The position numbers and the translations under genes were made by a program. From positions 5,454,001-5,518,000 of the forward strand of contig NC_019682.1 of assembly GCF_000316575.1 (NCBI RefSeq): a stretch of 64,000 bases of DNA. Direction: 5' to 3'. Positions within the stretch are counted from its first letter, which is position 1; the number at the start of each line of letters is the position of its first letter. Shown piece after piece: positions 38,188 through 47,491 of the stretch. This stretch comes from Calothrix sp. PCC 7507 (GTDB lineage: Bacteria > Cyanobacteriota > Cyanobacteriia > Cyanobacteriales > Nostocaceae). The notes below the pieces were generated by a model, which was not told the origin of the DNA, searched no databases, and saw only the letters and a list, made by a program, of their open reading frames with translations.

Positions 38188-38964
38188 ATGAGCGAAACAC
38201 ACACAATACCCCTATATACTCTGAATCCCGTAAATAGATTTTCTGACAGAGCAGAAGATTATGTAAAATATCGACCTGGCTACCCATCTACAGCTATTGA
38301 TATTATTTTGGAGGGATTAAATACAATGTCGCCAATCATAGTCGCTGATATTGGCGCGGGTACAGGAATTTCCTCTCGATTATTGGCTGAAAGAGGAGTT
38401 AATGTTATTGCTATAGAACCAAATGCGGCGATGAGAGAAGCTGCTCAACCTCACCCTTTAGTAGAGTTTTGTGATGGGACAGCAGAATCTACTCAAATAC
38501 CTGACAAGTCTGTTGATTTAGTTACTTGTTTTCAAGCTTTTCATTGGTTTAATCCAGAACCAACGTTATTAGAGTTTCACCGGATTTTAAAACCAGCCGG
38601 GCGGTTGGCTGTAGTGTGGAATAACCGCGACAAAGAAGATGCTTTAACAGCAGAATATAGCCGATTGGTACGTGAAGCATCCAACAATCATCCAGCAGAA
38701 TCGCGGATGCAATCGGTAGAACCGTTGTTAACAACGCCTCATTTTGTTAACTTCCGAGAATATATGTTTGTTTATCGACAAGAATTAGATTTAACTGGAC
38801 TGATTGGACGTGCTAAGAGTGTTTCTTACTTACCTAGTGAAGGTTTGGTATACGATCGCCTGATTGCTGGTTTGCAGGATTTATATCAGCAATTTCGTGA
38901 TGAGACTGGTTTTGTTTATATGACATATCGCACTAGTGTACATCTGAGCGAAGCAGTTAATTAA
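38188..38964 (+). CDS. Class I SAM-dependent methyltransferase
   Basis: 258-aa enzyme of the UbiE/Methyltransf_11 class. Motif I is VADIGAGTGISSRLL (about 52-66), followed by VIAIEPNAAM, the VDLVTCFQAFHWF motif and LKPAGRLAVVWNNRD. The sequence RAEDYVKYRPGYP near the start is typical of a widespread group of uncharacterised methyltransferases. The substrate is unknown. It lies 145 nt after the two-NTPase gene on the same strand and may be independent of it. Confidence 0.88.
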   Translation: MSETHTIPLYTLNPVNRFSDRAEDYVKYRPGYPSTAIDIILEGLNTMSPIIVADIGAGTGISSRLLAERGVNVIAIEPNAAMREAAQPHPLVEFCDGTAESTQIPDKSVDLVTCFQAFHWFNPEPTLLEFHRILKPAGRLAVVWNNRDKEDALTAEYSRLVREASNNHPAESRMQSVEPLLTTPHFVNFREYMFVYRQELDLTGLIGRAKSVSYLPSEGLVYDRLIAGLQDLYQQFRDETGFVYMTYRTSVHLSEAVN

Positions 38965-39094
38965 ACTTCATGTCAAGCTAATTTTAGCGCCTGCTTTGTG
39001 CGGAGAGTGCGATCGCCAACGGTAAGCCACTTTGATTTCCGATGCAGCATTAGTAAAAAAGCTAAGATAGATATATTATTTTAAGCAAAAACTT

Positions 39095-39310
39095 ATGCTA
39101 CCCATTAACAAAAAAATTGTGACTGATGAAGCGATGCGCCCAGTAGCTGTTTTGATTGATTATCAAGACTGGGAAAAAATTGAGCAAATCTTAAATACTT
39201 ATCAATTACAACAAGAAGTAAATTTCGATTTAAATAAATATGCAGGTGTCATTAAATTGACTCAAGACCCTTTGGAATATCAACAACAGATTAGGGATGA
39301 ATGGAGTTGA
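39095..39310 (+). CDS. Antitoxin of a VapBC-type pair
   Basis: 71-aa protein. The N-terminal TDEAMRPVAVLIDYQDWEKIEQIL resembles Phd/YefM-like antitoxins; the C-terminal part (FDLNKYAGVIKLTQDPLEYQ) would wrap the toxin. The last 10 nt overlap the PIN-domain toxin gene, the usual arrangement for translational coupling. The pair probably autoregulates its own promoter in the 130-nt gap upstream. Confidence 0.8.
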   Translation: MLPINKKIVTDEAMRPVAVLIDYQDWEKIEQILNTYQLQQEVNFDLNKYAGVIKLTQDPLEYQQQIRDEWS

Positions 39311-39675
39311 TGCAGCCTTTAATATTATTAGATACAAATATAGTACTGTATTTTTTAGGTGGTAGGTTAGCCAGCCAATTACCATCTGGACAATATTTTA
39401 TTTCAATGATTACTGAAATTGAACTGTTATCTTATCCAGGTCTTAGTTCAGATGAAGAAACGCAAATAATTGATTTTTTAAATAAAATTACAGTTGTAAA
39501 TATTGATAATAATATCAAAAAACTAACGATCGCACTTCGTAAACAATATAAACTCAGGCTTCCTGACGCAATAATTGTCGCAACTACAGAATCTCCAGAC
39601 GCAACGTTATTTACGAATGATGTCAAACTAGCTAATTTAACAGAAATTAATACTCAAACGGTGCAAATTGTGTAA
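39301..39675 (+). CDS. PIN-domain toxin (VapC family)
   Basis: 124-aa ribonuclease toxin. The PIN acidic residues are in place: Asp11 in LLDTNIVLYFL, Glu in ITEIELLSYPG, Asp in LRLPDAIIVATT and Asp in LFTNDVKLA, so it looks active. Such toxins cleave tRNA or rRNA when freed from the antitoxin. It overlaps the antitoxin gene by 10 nt. ATG 39301 or ATG 39310 (MQPLILL) could be the start. Confidence 0.88.
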   Translation: MELMQPLILLDTNIVLYFLGGRLASQLPSGQYFISMITEIELLSYPGLSSDEETQIIDFLNKITVVNIDNNIKKLTIALRKQYKLRLPDAIIVATTESPDATLFTNDVKLANLTEINTQTVQIV

Positions 39676-40111
39676 TTGAGGTAGGGACACAAGGACTTCT
39701 CAGAGGCTAACGATGGATTTCCCTACGCCCTGAGCCGATGCGCTTCAAGTTGAAAAATAAACTGTGCGCCATGCTTACCAGGAACTATCCCACTCTATGG
39801 AAAAGCTTACTCTGGATCGGTTCGCCTCAGAAATTAGCAGGCAAATACCCCTCAACTTGCCGTTCTGAACGACGGACTGCTAACTTAGGTGCTACTACAA
39901 AGTTTACTAGTCATGATTCAATGAATTAGTAATTATTTACTAAAAAACTCAGCTAATTCACAGCTATCGAAAACTTCAGTAGTCTTTTGCTGCTTATTTA
40001 CAAGTAAACAATGTTTATTACATAGGAGGGTAAGTGTAGAAAAACAGAAAATATTGCTCCAAATACAGCTAATTTAGCCAAAATTAACTTTTACCTATCT
40101 CTTACTACTAA
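39676..40111. other. Intergenic region upstream of the hybrid kinase
   Basis: 436 bases. A frame from GTG 39769 encodes about 34 residues (ending SEISRQIPLNLPF) that look like a protein tail, possibly a gene remnant, but I cannot name it. The 63-codon frame 39738-39929 is not supported. Confidence 0.35.
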
Positions 40112-41257
40112 ATGAATTCGCAATCTTCTCGTGCTGACAAAATCCTAGTTGTTGATGATTCTCCTGATAACGTGTTTCTGATTAAAACTATTTTGGAAGA
40201 GGAAGGCTACATAATTAGCACTGCAGAAAATGGTATTTCGGCATTGGCGCAACTGGAAGCATCTCCTTGTGACTTGGTGTTACTGGATTTGATGATGCCA
40301 GGAATGGATGGCTACGAAGTTACTAAACGTGTACGTGGAAATACGCAATTGCAGCAATATATTCCGATTTTGCTGATTACTGCCCATGATGCGCCCAATG
40401 TCGCGCAGGGATTAGACTTGGGTGCTGATGATTTTATCCGCAAGCCTGTAACTGTGGATGAATTATTAGCGAGAGTGCGATCGCTCTTGCGGTTAAAGCA
40501 CAGTATAGATGAACGTGACGAAATTGCTAGGCAACGGGAAGATTTTGTCTCTCGCCTCACCCATGACTTACGCACTCCTCTAGTCGCAGCCGATCGCATT
40601 CTCATGTTGTTTCAGCAGGGTGCTTTGGGGGCGCTATCCTCACAAATGCAAGAGGTGATTGCCATTATGGCTCGCAGTAATACCAACCTGCTGGCTATGG
40701 TTAATACTTTATTAGAAGTTTATCGTTTTGAAGCTGGTCGTAAAACCCTGGCGTTGCAACCAGTGAATCTCGCCCAGTTATTAGAAGAAGTGACTGGGGA
40801 ATTGACACCCCTAGCTCAGGAAAAAGCACTGCCAATCAATTTAGATTTTACGGAAGATGCAACTAAAAGTATAGTCATGGGCGATCGCTTAGAACTACAT
40901 CGCCTATTCACTAACCTCATCGGCAACGCTATCAAGTTTACCGAATCCGGCTCAGTAAATATCTCCCTCACTTCTGGATTTGAGAGTGACAAAGGCTTCC
41001 ACCCTAATTTTTCGCTTAATTCCGCTACCACTGACTATATTACTATCGAGGTGGCAGACACAGGCTCAGGTATTCCGCCTAAAGAACAACCTACCTTGTT
41101 TGAACGATTTCGCCAAGGTAGCCATAAGAGTTCTGGTAGTGGCTTGGGACTCTACCTTTCTCGTCGCATTGTCGAAGCACATCAAGGCGCTATTTTAGTT
41201 AAGTCTGAGTTAGGTAAAGGTAGTCTATTTATTGTACTTTTACCTATTAAACCGTAG
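40112..41257 (+). CDS. Hybrid response regulator-histidine kinase
   Basis: 381-aa cytoplasmic two-component protein. The receiver comes first (about 10-127, phosphoacceptor Asp59 in LVLLDLMMPGMDGY, Lys in FIRKPVT), then a HisKA domain with His151 in SRLTHDLRTPLVAAD and a HATPase_c domain with N-box NLIGNAIKFTESG, G1 VADTGSGIPP and GSGLGLYLSRRIVEAHQG. There is no sensor or membrane segment, so the input probably comes through phosphorylation of the receiver. No partner is adjacent and the signal is unknown. Confidence 0.94.
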   Translation: MNSQSSRADKILVVDDSPDNVFLIKTILEEEGYIISTAENGISALAQLEASPCDLVLLDLMMPGMDGYEVTKRVRGNTQLQQYIPILLITAHDAPNVAQGLDLGADDFIRKPVTVDELLARVRSLLRLKHSIDERDEIARQREDFVSRLTHDLRTPLVAADRILMLFQQGALGALSSQMQEVIAIMARSNTNLLAMVNTLLEVYRFEAGRKTLALQPVNLAQLLEEVTGELTPLAQEKALPINLDFTEDATKSIVMGDRLELHRLFTNLIGNAIKFTESGSVNISLTSGFESDKGFHPNFSLNSATTDYITIEVADTGSGIPPKEQPTLFERFRQGSHKSSGSGLGLYLSRRIVEAHQGAILVKSELGKGSLFIVLLPIKP

Positions 41258-41322
41258 AGAATTGGAGAAATAATTAATGATCCTTGATTCTTAACAAATG
41301 AAACGCGAAGCGAGTAAAAAGC

Positions 41323-42705
41323 ATGGTTAGTGAATTAACAATTTCCGCTGTGGATATTATTCGTAAACAACGTGAATTTTTTCAAACTGGAAAAACGAAA
41401 GATGTTTATTTCCGGATTGGGCAACTTAAAATCTTAAAGCAGGCAATTATTGAGCATGAACAAGCGATTACCCAAACATTAAAAGCAGATTTAAATAAGC
41501 CTGAATTTGAGACTTACGCCGCAGAAATTTTAGTCACCAAAGAAATTGATTATGCCATCAAGCATATTCAAACTTGGACAAAACCCCAAAAAGCCCCAGT
41601 ACCACTGAACTTTTTTCCTTATTCAGCAAAGATTTACCCAGAACCACTGGGAGTTGTTTTGATTATTGGTGCTTGGAACTATCCCTTTCAATTAACTATC
41701 TCACCATTAGTAGGTGCGATCGCTGCTGGCAATTGTGCAATTATTAAGCCTTCCGAACTTGCTCCTCATACCTCTAATCTCTTAGCTGAGATAATTCCTA
41801 AATATTTCGACTCAAGATATATTGCAGTCGTCGAAGGAGGTGTAGAAACTAGTCAAAAATTACTGGCGGAGAAATTTGATCATATCTTTTTCACTGGTAG
41901 CACGACTGTAGGCAAAATTGTCATGACAGCAGCGGCTAAAAATCTCACGCCAGTGACTTTAGAATTAGGTGGAAAAAGTCCTTGTATTGTAGATACAGAA
42001 ATTAATCTAGAACATACTGTTAAAAGAATTGTGTGGGGCAAGTTTATTAATGCCGGGCAAAGTTGTATTGCTCCTGATTATCTTTTAGTTGATAAAAAAA
42101 TCAAAAATAATCTGGTAGATATTCTCAGAAAAACCCTCAAAGAATTTTACGGCGATAATCCTGCTAACAGTCCTGATTATGCCCGGATTATCAATCACAA
42201 ACATTTTGGGAGATTGGTTCATTTTCTCAAAGATGGTGAAATTATTATTGGTGGGAAAACTAATTCAGAAGAACTTTATATAGCTCCCACAATAATTAAT
42301 AATGTCTCCTGGACAGATCCAATCATGCAGGAAGAGATTTTTGGGCCGATTTTGCCAATAATTGAGTATTCCGATATTACAGAAGCGATCGCCTTAATTA
42401 ATTCTCGACCAAAACCTTTAGCTTTATACTTATTTTCTCAAAACAAAAACCTGCAAAAGCGAGTATTGCAGGAAACAACATCCGGTGGAGTCTGTCTTAA
42501 CGACACAATGATACAGTTTAGTGTTTCATCTTTACCATTTGGTGGTGTGGGTGATAGCGGTATCGGTAGCTATCACGGTAAAGCCAGTTTTGACACCTTT
42601 TCCCATTACAAAAGTGTCTTGCAAAACTCATTTTTGCTGGATTTAAATTGGCGATATGCTCCCTATAAAGGCAAACTATCTTTATTGAAGCGACTTCTTG
42701 GGTAA
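41323..42705 (+). CDS. Aldehyde dehydrogenase (ALDH3-like)
   Basis: 460-aa NAD(P)-dependent aldehyde dehydrogenase. It has the catalytic Cys248 in NAGQSCIAPDY, Glu214 in LELGGKSP, the Rossmann FTGSTTVGK (190-198) and the late QEEIFGPILPI. The short length and the C-terminal hydrophobic FLLDLNWRYAPYKGKL are like class 3 fatty-aldehyde dehydrogenases. In cyanobacteria such enzymes can oxidise fatty aldehydes or apocarotenals; the substrate is inferred. It is convergent with the RTX gene, 7 nt between stops. Confidence 0.93.
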   Translation: MVSELTISAVDIIRKQREFFQTGKTKDVYFRIGQLKILKQAIIEHEQAITQTLKADLNKPEFETYAAEILVTKEIDYAIKHIQTWTKPQKAPVPLNFFPYSAKIYPEPLGVVLIIGAWNYPFQLTISPLVGAIAAGNCAIIKPSELAPHTSNLLAEIIPKYFDSRYIAVVEGGVETSQKLLAEKFDHIFFTGSTTVGKIVMTAAAKNLTPVTLELGGKSPCIVDTEINLEHTVKRIVWGKFINAGQSCIAPDYLLVDKKIKNNLVDILRKTLKEFYGDNPANSPDYARIINHKHFGRLVHFLKDGEIIIGGKTNSEELYIAPTIINNVSWTDPIMQEEIFGPILPIIEYSDITEAIALINSRPKPLALYLFSQNKNLQKRVLQETTSGGVCLNDTMIQFSVSSLPFGGVGDSGIGSYHGKASFDTFSHYKSVLQNSFLLDLNWRYAPYKGKLSLLKRLLG

Positions 42706-42712
42706 TTGAGTG

Positions 42713-44860
42713 TTAAATGGTGAAAAAACTATCAAATTTGATGTTACTAGCTTGTACCCAGCTTAGAGAGGCTAAAAGTTTATCACCTGTGTTAATTAAG
42801 GCACTGCCATTACCTTGAATGATTGTCAAATCATCATAAGTCAAACCACCTGATAAGCCAATCATTGTTTGTCCTACTTGGAAGTTGTTGACAGTATCAA
42901 TTCCATCACCTTTTGCCAGAACGACTATATCTCTACCACCACCTAACCAGATGGTATCGTTACCAACGCCACCACTGATAAAATCATTACCTGAACCTGT
43001 ATAAATCAGGTCATCGCCAGCACCGCCAAAGACAGTGTTTACACCTTCGTTAGCAAAAATAGTATCGTTGCCTTTTTCACCATAAATAGTATCAGCCTGA
43101 GAGCCACCGTAGATGAGATCATCGCCAGTCCCACCAAAAATAGTGTTGTTGCCCTCGCTAGCAAAAATTTGGTCGTTACCACCCAGAGCATAGATAATAT
43201 CATTGCTGGCATTACCAAAAATGGTTTCAGCATCACGTGTTCCCACGATCGCACCATCTGGAATTTCCGCTCCATTAATAGTGACAGTTACAGAAGCGAT
43301 ATCTGTAGCGCCATAACTATCAGAAACTGTGTAATCGAAGCTATCTGTAGCAGATGTTCCTTTTGAAAGGGATTCAAATTGACCGTTGGGGTCATAATCG
43401 AATGTACCGTCACTATTGAGAGTTAGCAACGCACCAGAATCTAAGGTAATCTCAGTACCTACATTAGCAGCATTGCCGTTCACTGCCGTCACAGTCATCA
43501 AATCGAGTTCAATATCGGCGTCGCTGGTGAGGATATTCTCGCTGAGAACAAAATGTTCATCAGTACTAAAGAAATCATCAATTGCGATGGGAGAATTGTT
43601 GTTAATCGACCCATCAATTGATGTGATGAAACCACCTGTCGCCCCCTTTTCTGGTACGATAGCCACAATTTCTAAAGGAGAATTATAACTACCTATGACT
43701 TTTAGTGGTCCATAGGTTGCTTCTTCATAAATATTAATCTTTATCCCAAGTTTTGGAATTGTAAAATAATCTGCTGACTGCTGAGGATTATTCGTATTTG
43801 TTGTTGCTAAATAGGTGGAGAAAACTTTAGCTGTACCATCGGTCGATTGGGGACCAAATATAGGATCGTCAATATTACGTTGAACACTAAAGCTCAAAAT
43901 TGGGTTAGCAATGACATTAGTCCCAACAAAACTAATGTTGTTTTTAATCCACAATTTTCCAACTTCAAAAGGACCTTCTATTTCAGCATAAGGATGTGTG
44001 AATATTCTTCCTTCAAAAGTCAATTTAAATCTAGCATCTTCAGGCAAATTATCATAAGTTATCCAATCAGAAGAAACTGTTGGTAATCCTAAAGCAGAAT
44101 CTAAACTATTATTTAAATCCGTGAGATTTTGTTGCGTTTGAATAATATTGGATCTTGTTTTATCAAGCTGTGTCGTAGTTTCGCTAACTTCTTGTTTCAG
44201 TGAGTTTAGTTCTCCTTGGAAAGCAACTAAAAGCACTGCAAAATCTTTTAAAAATAGATTAATTCCGGGTATTGCTAAAAATTCAAAGACTTTCTTAGTA
44301 GTAGATTCTAAAAGTCGGCTTGCTTTATCTAAGTTAGCAGAATATGCTTTGATAGCAGAGAGGCTATTATCTACTAAAGTTAATGAATTACCTATTTTAT
44401 TCTGAGCATTTTTTACTCTAGATTGCAAATCTTGAGCGTCTCGTCTAGCACTACCACTGACAAGAATAGCGTAGTAGTCTGCTAAAGTCGGTAATTCAAT
44501 TGGCTTACCTATTTTTGAGCTATATTCTTTTAAGACATTTTCAAGATTGTTTAAGCCCTGTGTAACATCACTAGTGTTAATCGGTGAAAAAACAGTTGAT
44601 AAGTCTTGAATTTCTTTGGCTGTAGTAACACCTAGTATATTCTGTAAATCACCTAAAAGAGTGATTACACTAATGTATTTATTATTTGCTACTGTATTAG
44701 CACTACTCAATGAAGCAAAGAAAATATTCAAATAGTCTATAGAGGCAGATGCATTTATATCTAATTTATTCAGTTCTGCTTCACTTGAACTAACAGCTTT
44801 TTTGATATCTCCTAATTCCGCGTAATCTGTAAGGTTAAAATTTACATTTATATTATTCAT
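42713..44860 (-). CDS. RTX (hemolysin-type) calcium-binding repeat protein
   Basis: 715-aa secreted-type protein. The N-terminal 250 residues are helical and coiled-coil-rich (EVSETTTQLDKTRSNIIQTQ). A beta-rich region follows. At about 430-545 there is a VCBS/cadherin-like repeat (NNSPIAIDDFFST...FDYTVSDSYGATDIASVT). Residues about 550-690 carry nonapeptide RTX repeats such as GGTGDDLIYGG, GEKGNDTIF and GGVGNDTIW. There is no signal peptide; RTX proteins usually leave by type I secretion through a C-terminal signal. No TolC/HlyB/HlyD genes are nearby. Its cargo function is unknown. Confidence 0.9.
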   Translation of the reverse strand: MNNINVNFNLTDYAELGDIKKAVSSSEAELNKLDINASASIDYLNIFFASLSSANTVANNKYISVITLLGDLQNILGVTTAKEIQDLSTVFSPINTSDVTQGLNNLENVLKEYSSKIGKPIELPTLADYYAILVSGSARRDAQDLQSRVKNAQNKIGNSLTLVDNSLSAIKAYSANLDKASRLLESTTKKVFEFLAIPGINLFLKDFAVLLVAFQGELNSLKQEVSETTTQLDKTRSNIIQTQQNLTDLNNSLDSALGLPTVSSDWITYDNLPEDARFKLTFEGRIFTHPYAEIEGPFEVGKLWIKNNISFVGTNVIANPILSFSVQRNIDDPIFGPQSTDGTAKVFSTYLATTNTNNPQQSADYFTIPKLGIKINIYEEATYGPLKVIGSYNSPLEIVAIVPEKGATGGFITSIDGSINNNSPIAIDDFFSTDEHFVLSENILTSDADIELDLMTVTAVNGNAANVGTEITLDSGALLTLNSDGTFDYDPNGQFESLSKGTSATDSFDYTVSDSYGATDIASVTVTINGAEIPDGAIVGTRDAETIFGNASNDIIYALGGNDQIFASEGNNTIFGGTGDDLIYGGSQADTIYGEKGNDTIFANEGVNTVFGGAGDDLIYTGSGNDFISGGVGNDTIWLGGGRDIVVLAKGDGIDTVNNFQVGQTMIGLSGGLTYDDLTIIQGNGSALINTGDKLLASLSWVQASNIKFDSFFTI

Positions 44861-45081
44861 AATCAAACAAGTCAATAATTGTTTGTGCTTGCCATTGATG
44901 ATTCAAGGCAAAAAAGTGATGCTAGTATTAATCGTTGGTGGGTTGTCACTAACGTATTTAATATTATTTACAGATTATTTTCATTGCTGTCTAGTACTTC
45001 TGCTGATTAAATAAATTATTTAGCCAAAGCTTTATATAAATCACAGTGAGAATACAGGCAATATGAAGACGACATAAAATA

Positions 45082-45115
45082 AAAAACTCCATACCGCTTG
45101 CGGTATGGAGTTTTT
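45082..45115 (-). terminator. Bidirectional terminator
   Basis: CTCCATACCG (45087-45096) pairs perfectly with CGGTATGGAG (45101-45110), flanked by A5 and T5. It lies 21 nt beyond the stop of the small minus-strand ORF, so it probably ends that transcript. Confidence 0.85.
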
Positions 45116-45135
45116 GGGAATGGGGAAAAAGTTAC

Positions 45136-45294
45136 TTATAACGCCACTTGCTTCAAGAGAGAGAACCCGCCGATGGTAATTTCCTGGGTGTTTTTATGGC
45201 AAACAGAATAAAAAGATTTGCCATTTCCCTCTATGTTGAGATAGAATTGCGCGATAAATTGTAGGAAGATTGAAAGTAGAGATTCGTCATTCAT
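45136..45294 (-). CDS. Possible small protein, 52 aa
   Basis: ATG 45294 to TAA 45136 encodes MNDESLLSIFLQFIAQFY and so on, ending GGFSLLKQVAL. It has one Cys (SVCHKNTQEI) and an amphipathic N-terminus. No family is recognised. Support is a clean frame, varied composition and a strong terminator right after the stop. It could also be a leftover fragment of a larger gene. Confidence 0.4.
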   Translation of the reverse strand: MNDESLLSIFLQFIAQFYLNIEGNGKSFYSVCHKNTQEITIGGFSLLKQVAL

Positions 45295-45449
45295 CACAGC
45301 TTTTTAGAGGAGAAGATTTTGATATAGCGATTAAAGTTTAGATAAATGACGCCAAAATATATCTAAATACCTGAAAATAATATAAATTGTCCTCATTTAG
45401 TAACCACAACCTGATTAAAAAATACCAGAATTGAGATAAAATTTTAAAT

Positions 45450-45821
45450 ATGAATTATCTAACACATTTAGAGATCAAATATAAAAAAATCCTTCCTATT
45501 TTCATGCTCATTTGTAGTATGTTTATACTTTACGTATCATTTTTAGTCGGATTTTCAGTCAACACAATCACAAGTTTAATACTTTTGGTTGTAAGTGTTT
45601 TAATGTTGACACGCAATCTAGCTGTGATTACTCCAAATGAGATTCAAATGATGAATTTATTGGGAACTACAGTGAAAAGATATTCCTTCACTCCCGAACA
45701 AATTGTAATTACAAATAACGATGTTTATATTGATGGTAAAAAAATTCTTTCAACTTGGTGGGCAGATATCAATATTAAAGAAGTGAGAAAATTTTTATTA
45801 CAAACACAAGACGAACAATAA
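45450..45821 (+). CDS. Hypothetical membrane protein with C-terminal PH-like part
   Basis: 123-aa protein with two membrane segments in the first 55 residues (ILPIFMLICSMFILYVSFLV and TITSLILLVVSVLML), then a soluble tail. The tail (LAVITPNEIQMMNLLGTTVK, YSFTPEQIVI, VYIDGKKI) has the strand pattern of bacterial PH-like domains. It is AT-rich. Function is unknown. Confidence 0.6.
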   Translation: MNYLTHLEIKYKKILPIFMLICSMFILYVSFLVGFSVNTITSLILLVVSVLMLTRNLAVITPNEIQMMNLLGTTVKRYSFTPEQIVITNNDVYIDGKKILSTWWADINIKEVRKFLLQTQDEQ

Positions 45822-46344
45822 ACTTGGATTTTAGTATTTCCTCGAATTGACGCACCCACTGCTTTTAACGTGCTGCTGGCAAATCAAGACTGAGTCCCTC
45901 ATAGTAGTCTGTTCCATATAATTTCGATAAGTTCGTATAGCAATTCTCGGTTACGTGAGATACACCCGTAAGGGCACAGCAGTGCCCATTGGTGTCAACT
46001 TAACGCGAAACCCATATCCCGCCTCAGAATGAATTCTGAGTCTAATAACCCAAGTCATCTGAAGATGACTAAAAATTCTCAAAAATCCCCAGTTTACTTT
46101 AGTAAACTTTGGCTATTAGCCTTGGAATTCATTCCCAGGCGGGTAGGTAAGCCTTGCAATAAGCCATCTGTAGCTTAAGTTGACACCTATAGGCAGTGCC
46201 GTGCCCCTACCGCTTGCGATATAATTTAGTACCACATCTGAATGGGAACCACTATAGTAAAGACTTCAGTGCTTAGAAGATTAGGACTAAAGTCCTTACT
46301 ACGAGCCTATTTTACCCTTCAGAAAGTGGATTCAGGCGATAATC
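45822..46344. other. Repeat-filled gap before the sulfite-oxidase-like gene
   Basis: Holds the 243-bp element and, at 46256-46310, a partial copy of the aggactaaagtcct/ctacga repeat seen at 29578-29696. No gene. Confidence 0.55.
45968..46210. mobile_element. Multi-hairpin dispersed element, 243 bp
   Basis: The ends (45968-46003 and the complement of 46175-46210) match over about 36 bases, including a perfect 13-bp GGTGTCAACTTAA pair. Inside are perfect palindromes CTCAGAAT/ATTCTGAG, AGTCATCT/AGATGACT and AGTTTACT/AGTAAACT, nested between CCCGCCT and AGGCGGG. There is no coding capacity. It looks like a non-autonomous mobile repeat or structured RNA element. Confidence 0.7.
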
Positions 46345-46941
46345 CTAGATGCTGCTATAACGCTCCTCTGCCCAAGGTTCGCCACGGGTATGATAGCCAT
46401 TACGCTCCCAAAACCCAAGTTCTTCGCGTTCTAAAAACTCTAAACCATTAATCCACTTGGCACTTTTCCAAGCATACAGATGGGGAACAACTAACCGCAT
46501 TGGCCCACCGTGTTCTGCTGTTAACGGTTCACCAAAAGCTTTAAAAGCGAAGAAGTTTTCTTCTTTCACAAGGTCAGCGATCGCAATATTAGTGGTATAA
46601 CCCCCATAACAGTGTTCCATAACATGGGCTGCTTTGGGATCTAACTCAATCAGACTGAAGAAATCTGTCACCTTAATCCCCGTCCACTTGACATCGAGTT
46701 TAGACCAGCGCGTTACACAGTGGAAGTCCGCTGTAAATTCGTGCTGAGGTAACGCCATAAAATCTTTCCAGGTAAAGGCGACGGGTTTTACCAATCCCCA
46801 AACCCGAAATTCCCATTCTTCCGTGGTAATTTTAGGCGTTGCACCATAAGTTAATACCGGAAAACCCTTGGTTAAGTGTTGTCCTGGAGGAACCCGTTCG
46901 CTATCTTGCGCCTCTGGTTTCTGAAAAAATTTTCCTAGCAT
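46345..46941 (-). CDS. Sulfite oxidase-like molybdopterin oxidoreductase
   Basis: 198-aa protein with the SUOX/YedY-type molybdopterin fold. The cofactor Cys is Cys75 in DFHCVTRWSKLDVKWTG; other family segments are EWEFRVWGLVKPVAFTWKDF and HGGPMRLVVPHLYAWKSAKW. It lacks a Tat signal and a haem domain, so it is probably cytoplasmic and needs a redox partner. The physiological substrate is unknown. Confidence 0.9.
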   Translation of the reverse strand: MLGKFFQKPEAQDSERVPPGQHLTKGFPVLTYGATPKITTEEWEFRVWGLVKPVAFTWKDFMALPQHEFTADFHCVTRWSKLDVKWTGIKVTDFFSLIELDPKAAHVMEHCYGGYTTNIAIADLVKEENFFAFKAFGEPLTAEHGGPMRLVVPHLYAWKSAKWINGLEFLEREELGFWERNGYHTRGEPWAEERYSSI

Positions 46942-47151
46942 ACTCCTAGAAAAATAAGTTTTTTCAAGTTAGTTATCTCTTGTGAATTGCCCAATAATCA
47001 ATCGTTTTTATTTGTTGACAGTTAACTGTTAACTGTCAACATCATGAAATATGCAACTTTGATGTGGAACACCTTGTGAGAATCATCCATTACCGGATTC
47101 TGATTAACTGGATGAGCTTTTTTAGACCATTTAATAATCCATAAAGCGACG

Positions 47152-47176
47152 AAAAAGCGCTGATTGAGTAGCGCTG
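47152..47176 (-). terminator. Terminator of rpmF
   Basis: On the minus strand AGCGCT...AGCGCT forms a stem followed by TTTT, starting 18 nt after the rpmF stop. Confidence 0.65.
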
Positions 47177-47193
47177 TTCGTGCTTATACTGAA

Positions 47194-47373
47194 TTATGAT
47201 TCTTCGTCTGCGTCCTCGTCTTCAGCAGTTGGATAGACAAATGTAGAACGTCCAGTCAAAATCGATTTACCGAGAGAGAGTGCTTTTTGAGCTTCAACAA
47301 CAGCCTTATGCCTCCAAGTAGCGCGGCGTTTGTCTCTTTTGGATTTGGATGTTTTCTTCTTAGGAACAGCCAT
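47194..47373 (-). CDS. rpmF: 50S ribosomal protein L32
   Basis: 59-aa ribosomal protein. It begins [20 protein letters not shown], the classic L32 start, followed by the helix [17 protein letters not shown], and ends in an acidic tail. No zinc-binding Cys pair is present, as usual in cyanobacteria. ATG 47373 is the start; nine more codons in frame upstream have no family support. A terminator follows. Confidence 0.96.
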   Translation of the reverse strand: MAVPKKKTSKSKRDKRRATWRHKAVVEAQKALSLGKSILTGRSTFVYPTAEDEDADEES

Positions 47374-47491
47374 GATAGCGGATATCGCAATTCTTGACAA
47401 CCTTACTATTCTAAGCCATCAATTGGCTAAAGAAGTCTCTAGTGTGAAGGATAAAGGATGAAATAATTAGCTTAACCTTCACATAGACAAA

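Larger units (their letters stand above)
44861..45449. other. Region upstream of the RTX gene
   Basis: 589 AT-rich bases. It holds a strong bidirectional terminator (45082-45115) and a possible 52-aa minus-strand gene (45136-45294). Nothing else is recognised. Confidence 0.45.

Noticed and set aside
38188-38964. Methyltransferase as a third component of the HEPN/NTPase module
   Set aside because: A 145-nt gap and similarity to a widespread stand-alone family give no firm link; kept as a neighbour only.
39738-39929. 63-codon plus-strand frame after the toxin gene
   Set aside because: Composition is not protein-like; another frame there has a short protein-like tail but too little to name.
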